A stretch of 64,000 nucleotides of DNA from an uncultured Sphingorhabdus sp. GTDB taxonomy: Bacteria; Pseudomonadota; Alphaproteobacteria; Sphingomonadales; Sphingomonadaceae. Position 1 is the stretch's first letter, and the number at the start of each line of letters is the position of its first letter. Under the pieces are notes generated by a model. The model ran no database searches. It was given only the letters and a program-made list of their open reading frames with translations, and was not told the origin of the DNA. This document shows positions 10,114 to 21,082 of this stretch, piece after piece. Location: contig CANLOL010000001.1 of the NCBI GenBank assembly GCA_947492905.1, positions 2,210,578 to 2,274,577 of the forward strand, given 5' to 3'. A program made the position numbers and the translations under genes.

Positions 10114-10989
10114 TTATACCTTTTTTGCTTTATTTTGAGCATAATGCTGCGTCCCATGCGTCATAACACTATCGCTATCTATAATATCGGCAACGGCAAT
10201 ATCAGGCAGTGTTTTTAGCGTTTCATAAAGCGGAGCAAAATCGGTTTGCTGCGTAACTTCTAAGAGCTGTTTCAAATCATCAATGACAAAATAATTTTGC
10301 TGATAATCATCAATTCGATATTCGCTGCGCATGATACGCTCTAAATCAAATTTAATCCTATTGGGGCTATCATCATCCAGCGCAAAAACACTCTCACCAT
10401 AGCTAGACACAATACCAGCGCCATAAATACGCAAACCCTCTGCCTCTTGGATTAATCCAAATTCAACAGTGTACCAATATAGCCGTGCTAAATTTTTCAG
10501 CGCATCATATTTCAAAGAACGCAAACCGCCCTGCCCATAGGCCTGCATATAATCTGCAAATGTCTGATCGGCGAGCATAGGGACATGTCCAAAAACATCA
10601 TGGAAAACATCTGGCTCTTGTAAATAATCCAATTGGTCACGCTGCCTGATAAAATTACCCGACACAAAACGCCTATTGGCCAGATGATCAAAAAACACAT
10701 CATCAGGAACTAGGCCCGGCACAGCAACCACTTGCCATCCCGTCTTATCCATCAATATCGCATTCAGATCCTTAAAATCTGGGATTCCCGCCTTATCCAG
10801 TTTTAGTACATTCATGCCATCAATAAAGGCTTTGCATGCGCGTCCGGGTAGCATTTTATACTGCCGTTCAAACAATATATCCCAAGTCTCATGCTCATGA
10901 TCGGTAAATTTATCCCATGCTTGGTCTATCGTCCAATCATCATTTGCGCCTTCTGGAGGGCTATCAAAAATATGCGTTTCACTATTCAT
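10114..10989 (-). CDS. phhA: Phenylalanine 4-monooxygenase
   Basis: The start is set at the ATG at 10989 (MNSETHIFDSPPEG). The 291-residue product is a bacterial aromatic amino acid hydroxylase that converts phenylalanine to tyrosine with iron, tetrahydropterin and O2. The iron ligands His130 and His135 lie in PDVFHDVFGHVPML and Glu176 in YWYTVEFGLI, the classic facial triad. The N-terminal regulatory domain of animal enzymes is absent, as in other bacteria. No pterin carbinolamine dehydratase gene is nearby. Divergent to the DUF2459 gene with a 45-bp spacer. Confidence 0.93.
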   Translation of the reverse strand: MNSETHIFDSPPEGANDDWTIDQAWDKFTDHEHETWDILFERQYKMLPGRACKAFIDGMNVLKLDKAGIPDFKDLNAILMDKTGWQVVAVPGLVPDDVFFDHLANRRFVSGNFIRQRDQLDYLQEPDVFHDVFGHVPMLADQTFADYMQAYGQGGLRSLKYDALKNLARLYWYTVEFGLIQEAEGLRIYGAGIVSSYGESVFALDDDSPNRIKFDLERIMRSEYRIDDYQQNYFVIDDLKQLLEVTQQTDFAPLYETLKTLPDIAVADIIDSDSVMTHGTQHYAQNKAKKV

Positions 10990-11034
10990 CCCACTATAGT
11001 AGCATGAAATTAAAGTGGAGCAAACAAGTTTCAA

Positions 11035-11721
11035 ATGAAACCGAATAATATCTATATAATTACGTTTCGGCGGATCATCACCCTCTTATTGGGGCTTATT
11101 TCTGCATTCTTAATCGCAATAATACTCGGCGGTTTAATCCCAGCGAATATCAATTGGCAAGAACCAGAGCGTTTATCGCAACAGGGCATTGATATATTTG
11201 TTGAAACCAATGGAATCCATGTCAGTATAATTTTACCTACGGCCAATGATAATGGCATCTTAAGCGATAAATTACGCGCATCAGATATGGAAAATCCAGC
11301 TTATCATAGCAACCATGCGATGATCGGTTGGGGCCATAAAGGCGTTTATCAAAATGCACAAAATTGGAATGATCTCACACTATCAGATGCTGCTAGCGCA
11401 GCCTTTGGAACGGGAGAATCACTATTACATGTCTATTATCGGCAAAACCCCAAAGCCAATAGTTATCGAAAAAAGATACGGATTACACAAAAACAATATC
11501 TGCATATTTTGAACAATATCGCTTCTTATTTCCAATATGACGAAAATGGCAAATTGCGCACCTATAGTGGCTATGGACAGGATAATATATTTTATGCCGC
11601 CAATGGTCGCTATAGCGCATTAAATACATGCAATACATGGGCCGGAAGAATATTGAGAGAGGCCGGCATTAAAATTGGATATTGGACCCCCCTATCACAA
11701 AGCATAATGTATCGCTTTTAA
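11035..11721 (+). CDS. TIGR02117/DUF2459 family membrane-anchored protein
   Basis: This 228-residue protein has one N-terminal membrane helix (about 11-33) and a periplasmic domain with the pattern of DUF2459: ETNGIHVSIILP, IGWGHKGVYQNAQNW, LHVYYRQNP, YFQYDENGKLRTYSGYGQDNIFYAANGRYSALNTCNTWAGRILREAGI. The conserved His and Cys residues in HVSIILP and NTCNTWAG recall a papain-like fold, but an activity has not been established to my knowledge. It is a single gene, divergent to phhA. Confidence 0.78.
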   Translation: MKPNNIYIITFRRIITLLLGLISAFLIAIILGGLIPANINWQEPERLSQQGIDIFVETNGIHVSIILPTANDNGILSDKLRASDMENPAYHSNHAMIGWGHKGVYQNAQNWNDLTLSDAASAAFGTGESLLHVYYRQNPKANSYRKKIRITQKQYLHILNNIASYFQYDENGKLRTYSGYGQDNIFYAANGRYSALNTCNTWAGRILREAGIKIGYWTPLSQSIMYRF

Positions 11722-11733
11722 TACAATGTTTGC

Positions 11734-11756
11734 CTAGGGTTAACACGTAATCCTAG
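11734..11756 (+). terminator. Candidate hairpin after the DUF2459 gene
   Basis: CTAGGGTTA pairs with TAATCCTAG over nine bases with one G-U pair and a five-base loop, 12 bases after the stop. There is no U-run, so termination is uncertain. Confidence 0.3.
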
Positions 11757-11833
11757 ATTGACATTTACCATTTTATAGCCCAGAAATTAATCCATTGATT
11801 AAATCATGCCCGCGATGATGAGGAGTATTGCGC

Positions 11834-12688
11834 ATGCCTACATCTACTTATTTTATCATAGGAATATTCATTGTCTTTGGACTGCTGGAATTTGCTTATA
11901 CCAATTTTTTTAGCAAAGATGAGCAAACTCGCGATGATGCCATTGTTGAAATATTGGGCTCCGCAGTATTGGTGATATTAACCCAGCCTGCCATCATATT
12001 ATTCGTTCAATTTGCGATGGGAAATATTGTCCCGGATTGGGCAAATGCCATTGCTGGAATTAATATCTTTGCGGCGATTGCTCTATTCCTAATATTTGAT
12101 GATATGACCCAATATTGGTTGCACCGCGCATCCCACAATTTTGAATGGCTCTATAATCTGCATCGTGCGCACCATAATGCCAAATATATGAGCATCAGAT
12201 TGGTCTATCGCAACAATTTCTTCTATTATTTGTTCATGCCCGGTATCTGGTTTTCAGCCGTTTTAATCTATCTAGGTTTAGGATGGGTTTTCGCAGGATA
12301 TATTGTGTTCAAAATGCTCGTGATAGTGGGCGCGCATAGTGATGTAGCATGGGATAAAAAATTATATGCTATTCCGGCACTATCGCCCATTATGTGGGTT
12401 TTGGAACGCACCATATCAACGCCCGCTACGCACCATGCCCATCATGGTCGCCATAAAGAAGATGATGCCGTTAATTACAAAGGAAATTTCGGAAACTTAT
12501 TGTTTTTTTGGGATGTTTTATTTGGTACTGCAAAAATTACACGCCGTTACCCAAAAAGCTATGGCGTTGAAAATTTAGAAGAAATTAGCGCCGCAAGAAT
12601 GTTGGCTTGGCCTATTTTTAGAGCAAAGCCACAAACAATGAAAAAAAATCTGGACAGCGGTGAACAGATTGATAAGGTTGTATTTTAG
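11834..12688 (+). CDS. Sterol desaturase/fatty acid hydroxylase family membrane protein
   Basis: The ATG at 11834 follows AGGAG with an eight-base gap; the TTG two codons earlier is less likely. The 284-residue membrane protein carries the histidine boxes of the di-iron fatty acid hydroxylase superfamily: HRASH, HRAHHNAKY and HHAHHGRH, between four or so membrane helices. Relatives hydroxylate or desaturate sterols, carotenoids (CrtZ-like), or fatty acyl chains. The motif spacing fits the broad sterol-desaturase group and does not settle the substrate. No carotenoid genes lie nearby. It is transcribed alone and ends before a strong hairpin. Confidence 0.82.
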   Translation: MPTSTYFIIGIFIVFGLLEFAYTNFFSKDEQTRDDAIVEILGSAVLVILTQPAIILFVQFAMGNIVPDWANAIAGINIFAAIALFLIFDDMTQYWLHRASHNFEWLYNLHRAHHNAKYMSIRLVYRNNFFYYLFMPGIWFSAVLIYLGLGWVFAGYIVFKMLVIVGAHSDVAWDKKLYAIPALSPIMWVLERTISTPATHHAHHGRHKEDDAVNYKGNFGNLLFFWDVLFGTAKITRRYPKSYGVENLEEISAARMLAWPIFRAKPQTMKKNLDSGEQIDKVVF

Positions 12689-12711
12689 CGTTGGAGAGAG
12701 CGCTAAACAAT

Positions 12712-12748
12712 TGCGGTGCGTCTGTGTGGGGGCATTAGACGCACCGCA
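12712..12748. terminator. Perfect 12-bp hairpin between convergent genes
   Basis: TGCGGTGCGTCT and AGACGCACCGCA are perfect complements around a 13-base loop, lying between the stops of the fatty-acid-hydroxylase-type gene and ligA. There is no long U-run on either strand, but its position and stability suggest a bidirectional transcription stop. Confidence 0.6.
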
Positions 12749-12778
12749 CCATTTCCAACAACATTTCTGATCCTTTAA

Positions 12779-14929
<2,151 letters not shown>

Positions 14930-14941
14930 CTAACCTCATAT

Positions 14942-15289
14942 TCAGAAATCTTGCAGCCCAAATTCATCATAACATTTTTTATCTTCAATACGAAAAATAT
15001 GAGGCTGAATATAACCACTTGTTATATAACCAATACTGCACTTAGATGTTAATCCATCTTCATATTCCACATTAATCAATCCACCAGCATCACCGTCATT
15101 ATCCCAAGAAGCAAACCATAACCAACCAAAGTTAGACATCTCAACTTTATCATCTAGCAATTCAAGTTTCATAGAAACAACATTATCAGTTGTAGTAACA
15201 ATAAAATAATGAGGAGGGGCAAATAATACGGAAAATAGACAGAATAAAAATACAGGTAAGGCAACAAGAAGAAACAAAAAAGTGCGCAT
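14942..15289 (-). CDS. Small membrane-anchored protein of unknown function
   Basis: This 115-residue product has one N-terminal hydrophobic helix (residues 3-26) and a short extracytoplasmic domain with two cysteines (Cys94 region KCSIGY and KKCYDEFG). I do not recognise a family. It lies 18 bases upstream of ligA and seven bases downstream of the ABM-domain gene, and is more AT-rich than both, so it may be a lineage-specific insertion in the recN-ligA block. Confidence 0.5.
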   Translation of the reverse strand: MRTFLFLLVALPVFLFCLFSVLFAPPHYFIVTTTDNVVSMKLELLDDKVEMSNFGWLWFASWDNDGDAGGLINVEYEDGLTSKCSIGYITSGYIQPHIFRIEDKKCYDEFGLQDF

Positions 15290-15296
15290 GTGAATA

Positions 15297-15680
15297 TCAA
15301 CCCGCCTTCGGTGTTACCTCAAAACGATGGCCGAAACCTTCGATAAATTCGCGCCCTTGCGCAATGGCATTTTGTACCGCTGCTATTTGCAATGATGCGC
15401 TATGATCTTCTTTGCTAAGCCAATATTCGGTGACCCATATGCTATTTTCATCCGCCATATCTTCGGAAATGATATAGGAAATATTACCGGGCATCTTGCG
15501 CGTTCCATTGGCCAATATTTCTATTAACGCATCGCGTTTTCCCGCCTTAACGTTAATTTGTGCAATAATTCCATAAGGAAATATTTCTTCCATATCAGCT
15601 CCTATTAATTGATTAAGCGGTAGGGACGCCGCCACAGCCGCTCCGCCTATCTGCTGCAACAAGACACGCCGGCCAATCAA
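15297..15680 (-). CDS. Antibiotic-biosynthesis-monooxygenase (ABM) domain protein, exported
   Basis: The 127-residue product has an N-terminal GRRVLLQQIGGAAVAASLPLN that looks like a twin-arginine export signal. An ABM-type ferredoxin-like domain follows: INVKAGKRDALIEILANGTR, ISYIISEDMADENSIWVTEYW and the final GFGHRFEVTPK are the pattern of YgiN-like quinol monooxygenases. The reaction is not determinable from sequence. Its start overlaps the stop of recN by four bases, so it is translationally coupled to recN. Confidence 0.7.
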   Translation of the reverse strand: MIGRRVLLQQIGGAAVAASLPLNQLIGADMEEIFPYGIIAQINVKAGKRDALIEILANGTRKMPGNISYIISEDMADENSIWVTEYWLSKEDHSASLQIAAVQNAIAQGREFIEGFGHRFEVTPKAG

Positions 15681-17350
15681 GCGACCTCCAACAATCTATC
15701 TGCTTGTGCTTTGGCTTCTTCGGTTACTTCTGCCCCCGATAGCATCCGCGCGATTTCTTGGCGGCGGTCATCGGAATTCAATGCTTTCACATCGGTACGC
15801 GTTACGATGCCTGCTTTGGGTCCGCTAGATGATTTGGCGATATAATAATGCGCAGATCCTTTAGCAGCCACCTGCGGGCTGTGCGTCACGGCGAGCATTT
15901 GTTTACCGCTTTGCGCAAGCTTAAACAGCCTTTCCCCAATGGCCGATGCCACCGCACCACCAACACCCCGATCAATCTCGTCAAATATAATTGTCTGCGC
16001 TCCGCCCTCTTCTGCCAAAGCGACTTTCAGCGCCAATATGAAGCGCGATAATTCACCGCCAGATGCTATTTTTGTGAGCGGAGCAAAAGGCGCACCGGGA
16101 TTGGTAGAAATCAGAAATTCGACCTTATCCATGCCGCTCTCACCCCATCGGCTCTCATCGAGCAAGGCTACATCGGTTTGAAATTTAGCAGCATCTAATT
16201 TGAGCGGAACAAGTTCAGAAATCACCGCTTTATCCAGAGCTTTTGCGGCTTTTTGACGTTTTTGGGAAAGTTCCCTCGCAGCATCAAAATAGCTTTGCCT
16301 TTTGCTTTCAACTTCGGCTTCTAATTTCGCAAGCCCCTCACCACCCGCTTGAATAGCGGATAATTTCTCTGAGAGATCAGATAGCAAAACGCCAAGAGCA
16401 TCGGGCGCAACATTATGTTTTCTAGCCAGAGCGCGCAGCTCGAATAGGCGCACTTCAATATCATCCAAACGTTGCGGATCAAATGTCAGCGAAAAACTAG
16501 CCTCATTCAATTTACTCTCAGCCTCATTCGCTTCTATGATAGCGCGATCAAGCGAGGATAATGCTTCGCTCAATGTCGGATGTTCTGGCGCGATACGCTC
16601 TAATTTTCGCGCCGATGCGCGCAATTTGGTTACGCCGCTATCTTTGCCATCAAAGCTGCTTAAAACTGATTTCAGCTCTTCGGTTAGCCGCTCACCCTTT
16701 TGCATGTCACTGCGCTCGCCAGCCAATTCTTCTTCTTCACCATCAATCGGATTAAAGGCCTGTAATTCTTCTACGCTATGCTCCAACCATTCACGGTCAC
16801 GCTCGGCTTGATCTAGGCTAGCCCGCGCTGTTTCCAATGCTTTTGCGGCCTCTTTCCAATCCCGATAATGATGCGCCACTTTTTCGCTATTACAGCGGCC
16901 ATAATTGTCGAGCAAATCCCGATGTCCCGATGGATTGAGCAATCCGCGATCATCATGCTGTCCGTGGATTTCAACCAAATGCCGCCCAATGATACGCAGC
17001 AATGCCGCGCTGCAAGGTTGGTCATTAATATAGGCTTTGCTGCCGCCATCAGCTTTTAAGCTGCGCCTTATGATGAGCGATTCATCTGGCTCGCAATCTA
17101 TTTCATTATCTTGAAGCGCCGATAATAATGCGCCCGATGGCGTTTCAAAAGTCGCAATGACTTGGGCTTTATCGCATCCATTTCTAACCAAACTACTCTC
17201 TGCACGCGCGCCCAAAACAAGGCCCAATGAATCCAATAATATAGATTTACCAGCACCTGTCTCGCCCGTTAAAACGCTTAAACCACCCTGAAAATCGAGA
17301 GACAATGCCTCGATTAGGACGATATTACGAATATTTAGATTCTGGAGCAT
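15677..17350 (-). CDS. recN: DNA repair protein RecN
   Basis: The 557-residue SMC-like ATPase acts in double-strand break repair. The Walker A motif GETGAGKS is at residues 29-36, EIHGQHDDRGLL marks the RecN-specific region, two coiled-coil stretches fill the middle, and the C-terminal signature ASGGELSRFILALK and Walker B TIIFDEIDRGVGG are intact, followed by AVTHSPQVAAKG. It sits in the order bamD-recN-ABM protein-small membrane protein-ligA. Confidence 0.96.
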   Translation of the reverse strand: MLQNLNIRNIVLIEALSLDFQGGLSVLTGETGAGKSILLDSLGLVLGARAESSLVRNGCDKAQVIATFETPSGALLSALQDNEIDCEPDESLIIRRSLKADGGSKAYINDQPCSAALLRIIGRHLVEIHGQHDDRGLLNPSGHRDLLDNYGRCNSEKVAHHYRDWKEAAKALETARASLDQAERDREWLEHSVEELQAFNPIDGEEEELAGERSDMQKGERLTEELKSVLSSFDGKDSGVTKLRASARKLERIAPEHPTLSEALSSLDRAIIEANEAESKLNEASFSLTFDPQRLDDIEVRLFELRALARKHNVAPDALGVLLSDLSEKLSAIQAGGEGLAKLEAEVESKRQSYFDAARELSQKRQKAAKALDKAVISELVPLKLDAAKFQTDVALLDESRWGESGMDKVEFLISTNPGAPFAPLTKIASGGELSRFILALKVALAEEGGAQTIIFDEIDRGVGGAVASAIGERLFKLAQSGKQMLAVTHSPQVAAKGSAHYYIAKSSSGPKAGIVTRTDVKALNSDDRRQEIARMLSGAEVTEEAKAQADRLLEVA

Positions 17351-17392
17351 AGATCCCTGTCTAAAGCGACATTAGAAATATGTCAGCAAATA

Positions 17393-18178
17393 TTATGCGT
17401 CTGATGCGTGTTTTTGCATCAATTCAAATGCTTTTTCATACCATTCGCTGCCAGGATAATTGCTCCCTAAAACGGCGCTAGCGCGTTTCGCTTCATCCAA
17501 AACACCCAATGCCAAATAGCTTTCGGTTAGGCGAAATAGCGCTTCTGGCGTGTGAGTTGTGGTGTCAAATTTATCAACCACTTCACGGAAACGAATGACA
17601 GATGCCAACCATAGAGAACGACGCTGGTAAAAACGGCCAATTTCCATTTCTTTACCGGCCAAATGATCGCGCACTAGATCAATTTTTAAGCCAGCATCCG
17701 CAGCATAACGCGTATTGGGATAACGGCGCTGCACTTCGCCAAGTGCTGCCAAAGCATTACTGGTTGTTTTTTGATCGCGCGTCACATCGCTAATGCGTTC
17801 ATAATGGCATAGGGCGATCAAATAATAAGCATAGGGCGCGTCTTTATTACCCGGATGGATAGAGAGGAACCGACTCGCCGAGCGGATAGATTCGTCATAT
17901 CTATTATCAAGATAATAGCTAAATGCACTCATCAGCTGAGCTCGGCGTGACCAAGGTGAGAATGGGTGCTGACGCTCCACTTCATCAAACAGGGCTGCGG
18001 CCACAGCATAATTTTTATTATCAAGCCGCTCTTTCGCTGCATTATAGAGCGTATTCACATCGCGTGCGATAAATTTAGTGTCTGCTTTTTGCCCACCCGT
18101 TGAACAACCAGCGAGTAAAGCAACTGATACTGCCAAAATCATCGGCTTGGAAAATGAAGTAAGAAATTTCTTTGTCAT
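17393..18178 (-). CDS. bamD: Outer membrane assembly lipoprotein BamD
   Basis: The 261-residue lipoprotein has the lipobox LLAGCSTGG (acylated Cys25), then tetratricopeptide-like repeats, seen in YNAAKERLDNKNYAVAAALFDEVERQHPFSPWSRRAQLMSAFSYY. This is the hallmark of BamD (ComL), a BAM-complex subunit that inserts beta-barrel proteins in the outer membrane. Length is normal. It lies upstream of recN on the same strand. Confidence 0.94.
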   Translation of the reverse strand: MTKKFLTSFSKPMILAVSVALLAGCSTGGQKADTKFIARDVNTLYNAAKERLDNKNYAVAAALFDEVERQHPFSPWSRRAQLMSAFSYYLDNRYDESIRSASRFLSIHPGNKDAPYAYYLIALCHYERISDVTRDQKTTSNALAALGEVQRRYPNTRYAADAGLKIDLVRDHLAGKEMEIGRFYQRRSLWLASVIRFREVVDKFDTTTHTPEALFRLTESYLALGVLDEAKRASAVLGSNYPGSEWYEKAFELMQKHASDA

Positions 18179-18260
18179 TCTTTATCCTTAATCGCTGTTG
18201 GCTCTTTCGCCAACTGTTAAATAAAAAAAAGCCCAGCTTCAAAAGAGATAACTTCTCAAA

Positions 18261-18292
18261 TAAAAAAGCCGCGGGCAAATCACCCACGGCTT
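18261..18292 (-). terminator. Rho-independent terminator of pnp
   Basis: On the minus strand AAGCCGTGGG pairs with CCCGCGGCTT (one G-U pair) and is followed by TTTTTTA, 55 bases after the pnp stop. It closes the rimP-to-pnp transcription block. Confidence 0.85.
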
Positions 18293-18347
18293 ATTCTATT
18301 AAACAGTCAATCTGTATCGAGTATGAATTAAACCCGTCAGATTAAAT

Positions 18348-20630
18348 TTATTCACCCGTGATAAAATCTGGCAATCCAGCGTCACCGCCATCTTTGCTAT
18401 CATTATCCTTGGCATCATCATCACGACGTGGACCGCGTCCTTTGCCGCCGCGACCATCACGGCGAGGCTTGCGATCACCGCCTCTATTGCCTTTGGGTTT
18501 ATTCTCACGTGGAGGGCGGGTATCTTCTAATTCTTCACCCGTTTCTTGATCGACAACGCGCATAGACAGACGCACTTTTCCGCGTTGGTCAATCTCAAGA
18601 ACTTTCACCTTAACTTCTTGACCTTCGGAAAGTTCATCAGCAACTTTTTCGACGCGCTCATCTTTAATCTCGGACACGTGAACAAGGCCGTCTTTGCCGC
18701 CCATAAAGTTCACAAAAGCACCAAAGTCCACAAGGTTTACGACTTTACCGTCATAAATTTTGCCAACTTCGGCTTCTTCGACAATGCCTTCGATCCATTT
18801 CATCGCAGCATCAATTTGTGATTTGTCAGAAGATGAAACTTTGACCAAACCTTCATCGTCAATATCAACTTTAGCACCAGTTTCAGCAACGATTTCGCGG
18901 ATAACTTTACCGCCAGTACCGATGATGTCACGGATTTTTGATTTGTCGATTTGGATCGTTTCAATACGCGGTGCATGCTCAGAAAGCTCTGTACGCGCAT
19001 TGCCCAATGCTTTGGTCATTTCGCCCAATATGTGCGCACGGCCTTCGCTCGCTTGATGTAATGCAGTTTTGAATATTTCTTCGGTAATACCCGCAATCTT
19101 AATATCCATTTGCATTGTGGTGATGCCTTTTTCGGTACCAGCCACTTTAAAATCCATATCGCCAAGATGATCTTCGTCACCCAAGATGTCGGATAGAACG
19201 GCAAAATCATCGCCCTCAAGAATAAGGCCCATTGCGATACCTGAGACCGGACGCTCGATTGGAACGCCAGCATCCATCATGGACAAACAACCACCGCAAA
19301 TGGTGGCCATTGATGATGAACCATTGGATTCTGTAATGTCCGATAGGATACGGATCGTATATGGGAAATCTTCTAATGTCGGCAATACGGGGCGCAATGC
19401 GCGGAATGCCAATTTACCATGACCAATTTCGCGGCGACCAGGAGCACCAAAACGGCCTACTTCACCAACAGAATAAGGCGGGAAGTTATAGTGCAACATG
19501 AAATTGCTATAGCTTAATCCATCCAGACCATCGATCATTTGCTCAGCATCTTTTGTACCCAATGTTGTGGTACAGATGGCTTGCGTTTCACCGCGTGTGA
19601 ACAATGCACTACCGTGCGTACGCGGCAAGAAACCAACAGTGGATTCAATTTGGCGTACTTCATTGGTTTTACGACCATCAATACGCTGACCATCCTTAAG
19701 GATAGCACCACGAACAATATCAGCCTCTAATTTTTTCGCTTGCTTCATAGCGGTCATCATGGCTTGGCCATCGACTTCTTGAGCTTCGAAATGTGCTTTG
19801 GCTTTATCGCGTGCTGCATTCAATGCATTGCTACGCTCGCTCTTGTCAGTAATTTTATAAGCCGCAGCAATATCATCACCGATAAGACCGCGAATTTCTT
19901 CTTTTACCTCAGCATTACCATCGCTGGTAACAAGCTCCCAAGGTTCTTTCGCAGCTTGTTCTGCAAGATCGATAATAAGGTTCACAACCTTTTTAATCTC
20001 ATCATGCGCAAACATAACAGCGCCAAGCATGACGTCTTCAGATAATTCTTTCGCTTCTGATTCCACCATCATCACGGCATTACCAGTCGCAGCCACAACT
20101 AGATCAAGTTCGCCCTCAGCAACTTTTTCCATATTAGGGTTTAGTTGATATTCGCCTTCGGCATAGCCAATACGCGCGGCCGCAATTGGCCCCATGAATG
20201 GCACACCAGAGATGGTCAATGCAGCAGATGCAGCAATCATCGCCAAAATATCAGGTTCATTTTCGCCATCATAGCTAAGCACCTGACAAATAACGTTAAG
20301 TTCGTTATAAAAACCTTCTGGGAATAGAGGGCGTACAGGACGATCGATCAAACGGCTAGTGAGTGTTTCTTTTTCAGTCGCACCGCGCTCGCGTTTGAAG
20401 AAGCCACCGGGAATACGTCCAGCGGCTGAGAATTTTTCTTGATAATGGACGGTTAACGGAAAGAAATCCTGCCCATCTTTTACTGATTTTGCAGCCGTTA
20501 CTGCACATAAAACAACGGTTTCGCCTAATGTTGCGATTACTGCACCATCGGCTTGGCGGGCAACCTGCCCTGTTTCAAGAGTGAGGGTTTGTCCGCCCCA
20601 TTCCATTTCTACTTTTTTAATATCAAACAT
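18348..20630 (-). CDS. pnp: Polyribonucleotide nucleotidyltransferase
   Basis: The 760-residue PNPase degrades RNA 3' to 5' by phosphorolysis and is a core degradosome enzyme. Two RNase PH domains are present, the second with the active-site segment [31 protein letters not shown] and [25 protein letters not shown] domain ([15 protein letters not shown]) and an S1 domain ([20 protein letters not shown]) follow, and the tail from about residue 705 is Arg/Gly/Asp-rich. It follows rpsO, the classic arrangement. A hairpin in its leader suggests autocontrol. Confidence 0.98.
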   Translation of the reverse strand: MFDIKKVEMEWGGQTLTLETGQVARQADGAVIATLGETVVLCAVTAAKSVKDGQDFFPLTVHYQEKFSAAGRIPGGFFKRERGATEKETLTSRLIDRPVRPLFPEGFYNELNVICQVLSYDGENEPDILAMIAASAALTISGVPFMGPIAAARIGYAEGEYQLNPNMEKVAEGELDLVVAATGNAVMMVESEAKELSEDVMLGAVMFAHDEIKKVVNLIIDLAEQAAKEPWELVTSDGNAEVKEEIRGLIGDDIAAAYKITDKSERSNALNAARDKAKAHFEAQEVDGQAMMTAMKQAKKLEADIVRGAILKDGQRIDGRKTNEVRQIESTVGFLPRTHGSALFTRGETQAICTTTLGTKDAEQMIDGLDGLSYSNFMLHYNFPPYSVGEVGRFGAPGRREIGHGKLAFRALRPVLPTLEDFPYTIRILSDITESNGSSSMATICGGCLSMMDAGVPIERPVSGIAMGLILEGDDFAVLSDILGDEDHLGDMDFKVAGTEKGITTMQMDIKIAGITEEIFKTALHQASEGRAHILGEMTKALGNARTELSEHAPRIETIQIDKSKIRDIIGTGGKVIREIVAETGAKVDIDDEGLVKVSSSDKSQIDAAMKWIEGIVEEAEVGKIYDGKVVNLVDFGAFVNFMGGKDGLVHVSEIKDERVEKVADELSEGQEVKVKVLEIDQRGKVRLSMRVVDQETGEELEDTRPPRENKPKGNRGGDRKPRRDGRGGKGRGPRRDDDAKDNDSKDGGDAGLPDFITGE

Positions 20631-20645
20631 GTATTTTCCTTATAT

Positions 20646-20670
20646 CCCACATCGCCCTATGCGAAGTGGG
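20646..20670 (-). promoter_or_regulatory. Hairpin in the pnp leader
   Basis: Read on the minus strand, CCCACTTCGC and GCGATGTGGG pair over ten positions with one mismatch and a five-base loop, ending 15 bases before the pnp ATG and next to its AAGGA ribosome-binding site. In enterobacteria, the pnp leader forms a duplex that RNase III and PNPase use for autoregulation. A similar role here is inferred. Confidence 0.45.
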
Positions 20671-20757
20671 GCCTTTTTCTGGGAAATTCCGCCCCAATGC
20701 GGTTGGGTAATTTTCTAACCCTTTGCTATTCCACCTTATTGTAGAATAGCCCTTATG

Positions 20758-20782
20758 CAAAAAGCGGCCCCGTGAGGCCGCT
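20758..20782 (-). terminator. Terminator after rpsO
   Basis: On the minus strand AGCGGCC and GGCCGCT form a perfect seven-base stem followed by TTTTTGC, ten bases after the rpsO stop. It should partly separate rpsO from pnp transcription. Confidence 0.8.
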
Positions 20783-20791
20783 CTCTTATTC

Positions 20792-21061
20792 TTATTTACG
20801 CAGACCGAGTTTCGCGATCAGCTCTTTATAACGTGCTTCATCTTTGCCTTTTAGATAATCTAAAAGCGAGCGACGCTTATTCACCATCATCAATAGACCG
20901 CGGCGCGAGTGATTATCTTTATGATGACCTTTAAAGTGATCTGTTAAGTTCACAATACGTTCGGTCAAAATAGCCACTTGTACTTCTGGAGACCCTGTGT
21001 CGCCTTCCATACGGCCATATTCTTTTGATAATTCTGCTTTGCGTTCAACTGTAATCGTCAT
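20792..21061 (-). CDS. rpsO: 30S ribosomal protein S15
   Basis: The 89-residue protein is a full-length S15: [63 protein letters not shown]. It binds 16S rRNA early in small-subunit assembly. It lies 21 bases after truB and before pnp, as in most proteobacteria. Confidence 0.98.
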   Translation of the reverse strand: MTITVERKAELSKEYGRMEGDTGSPEVQVAILTERIVNLTDHFKGHHKDNHSRRGLLMMVNKRRSLLDYLKGKDEARYKELIAKLGLRK

Positions 21062-21082
21062 ATATTTTTTCCTTCGAACACC

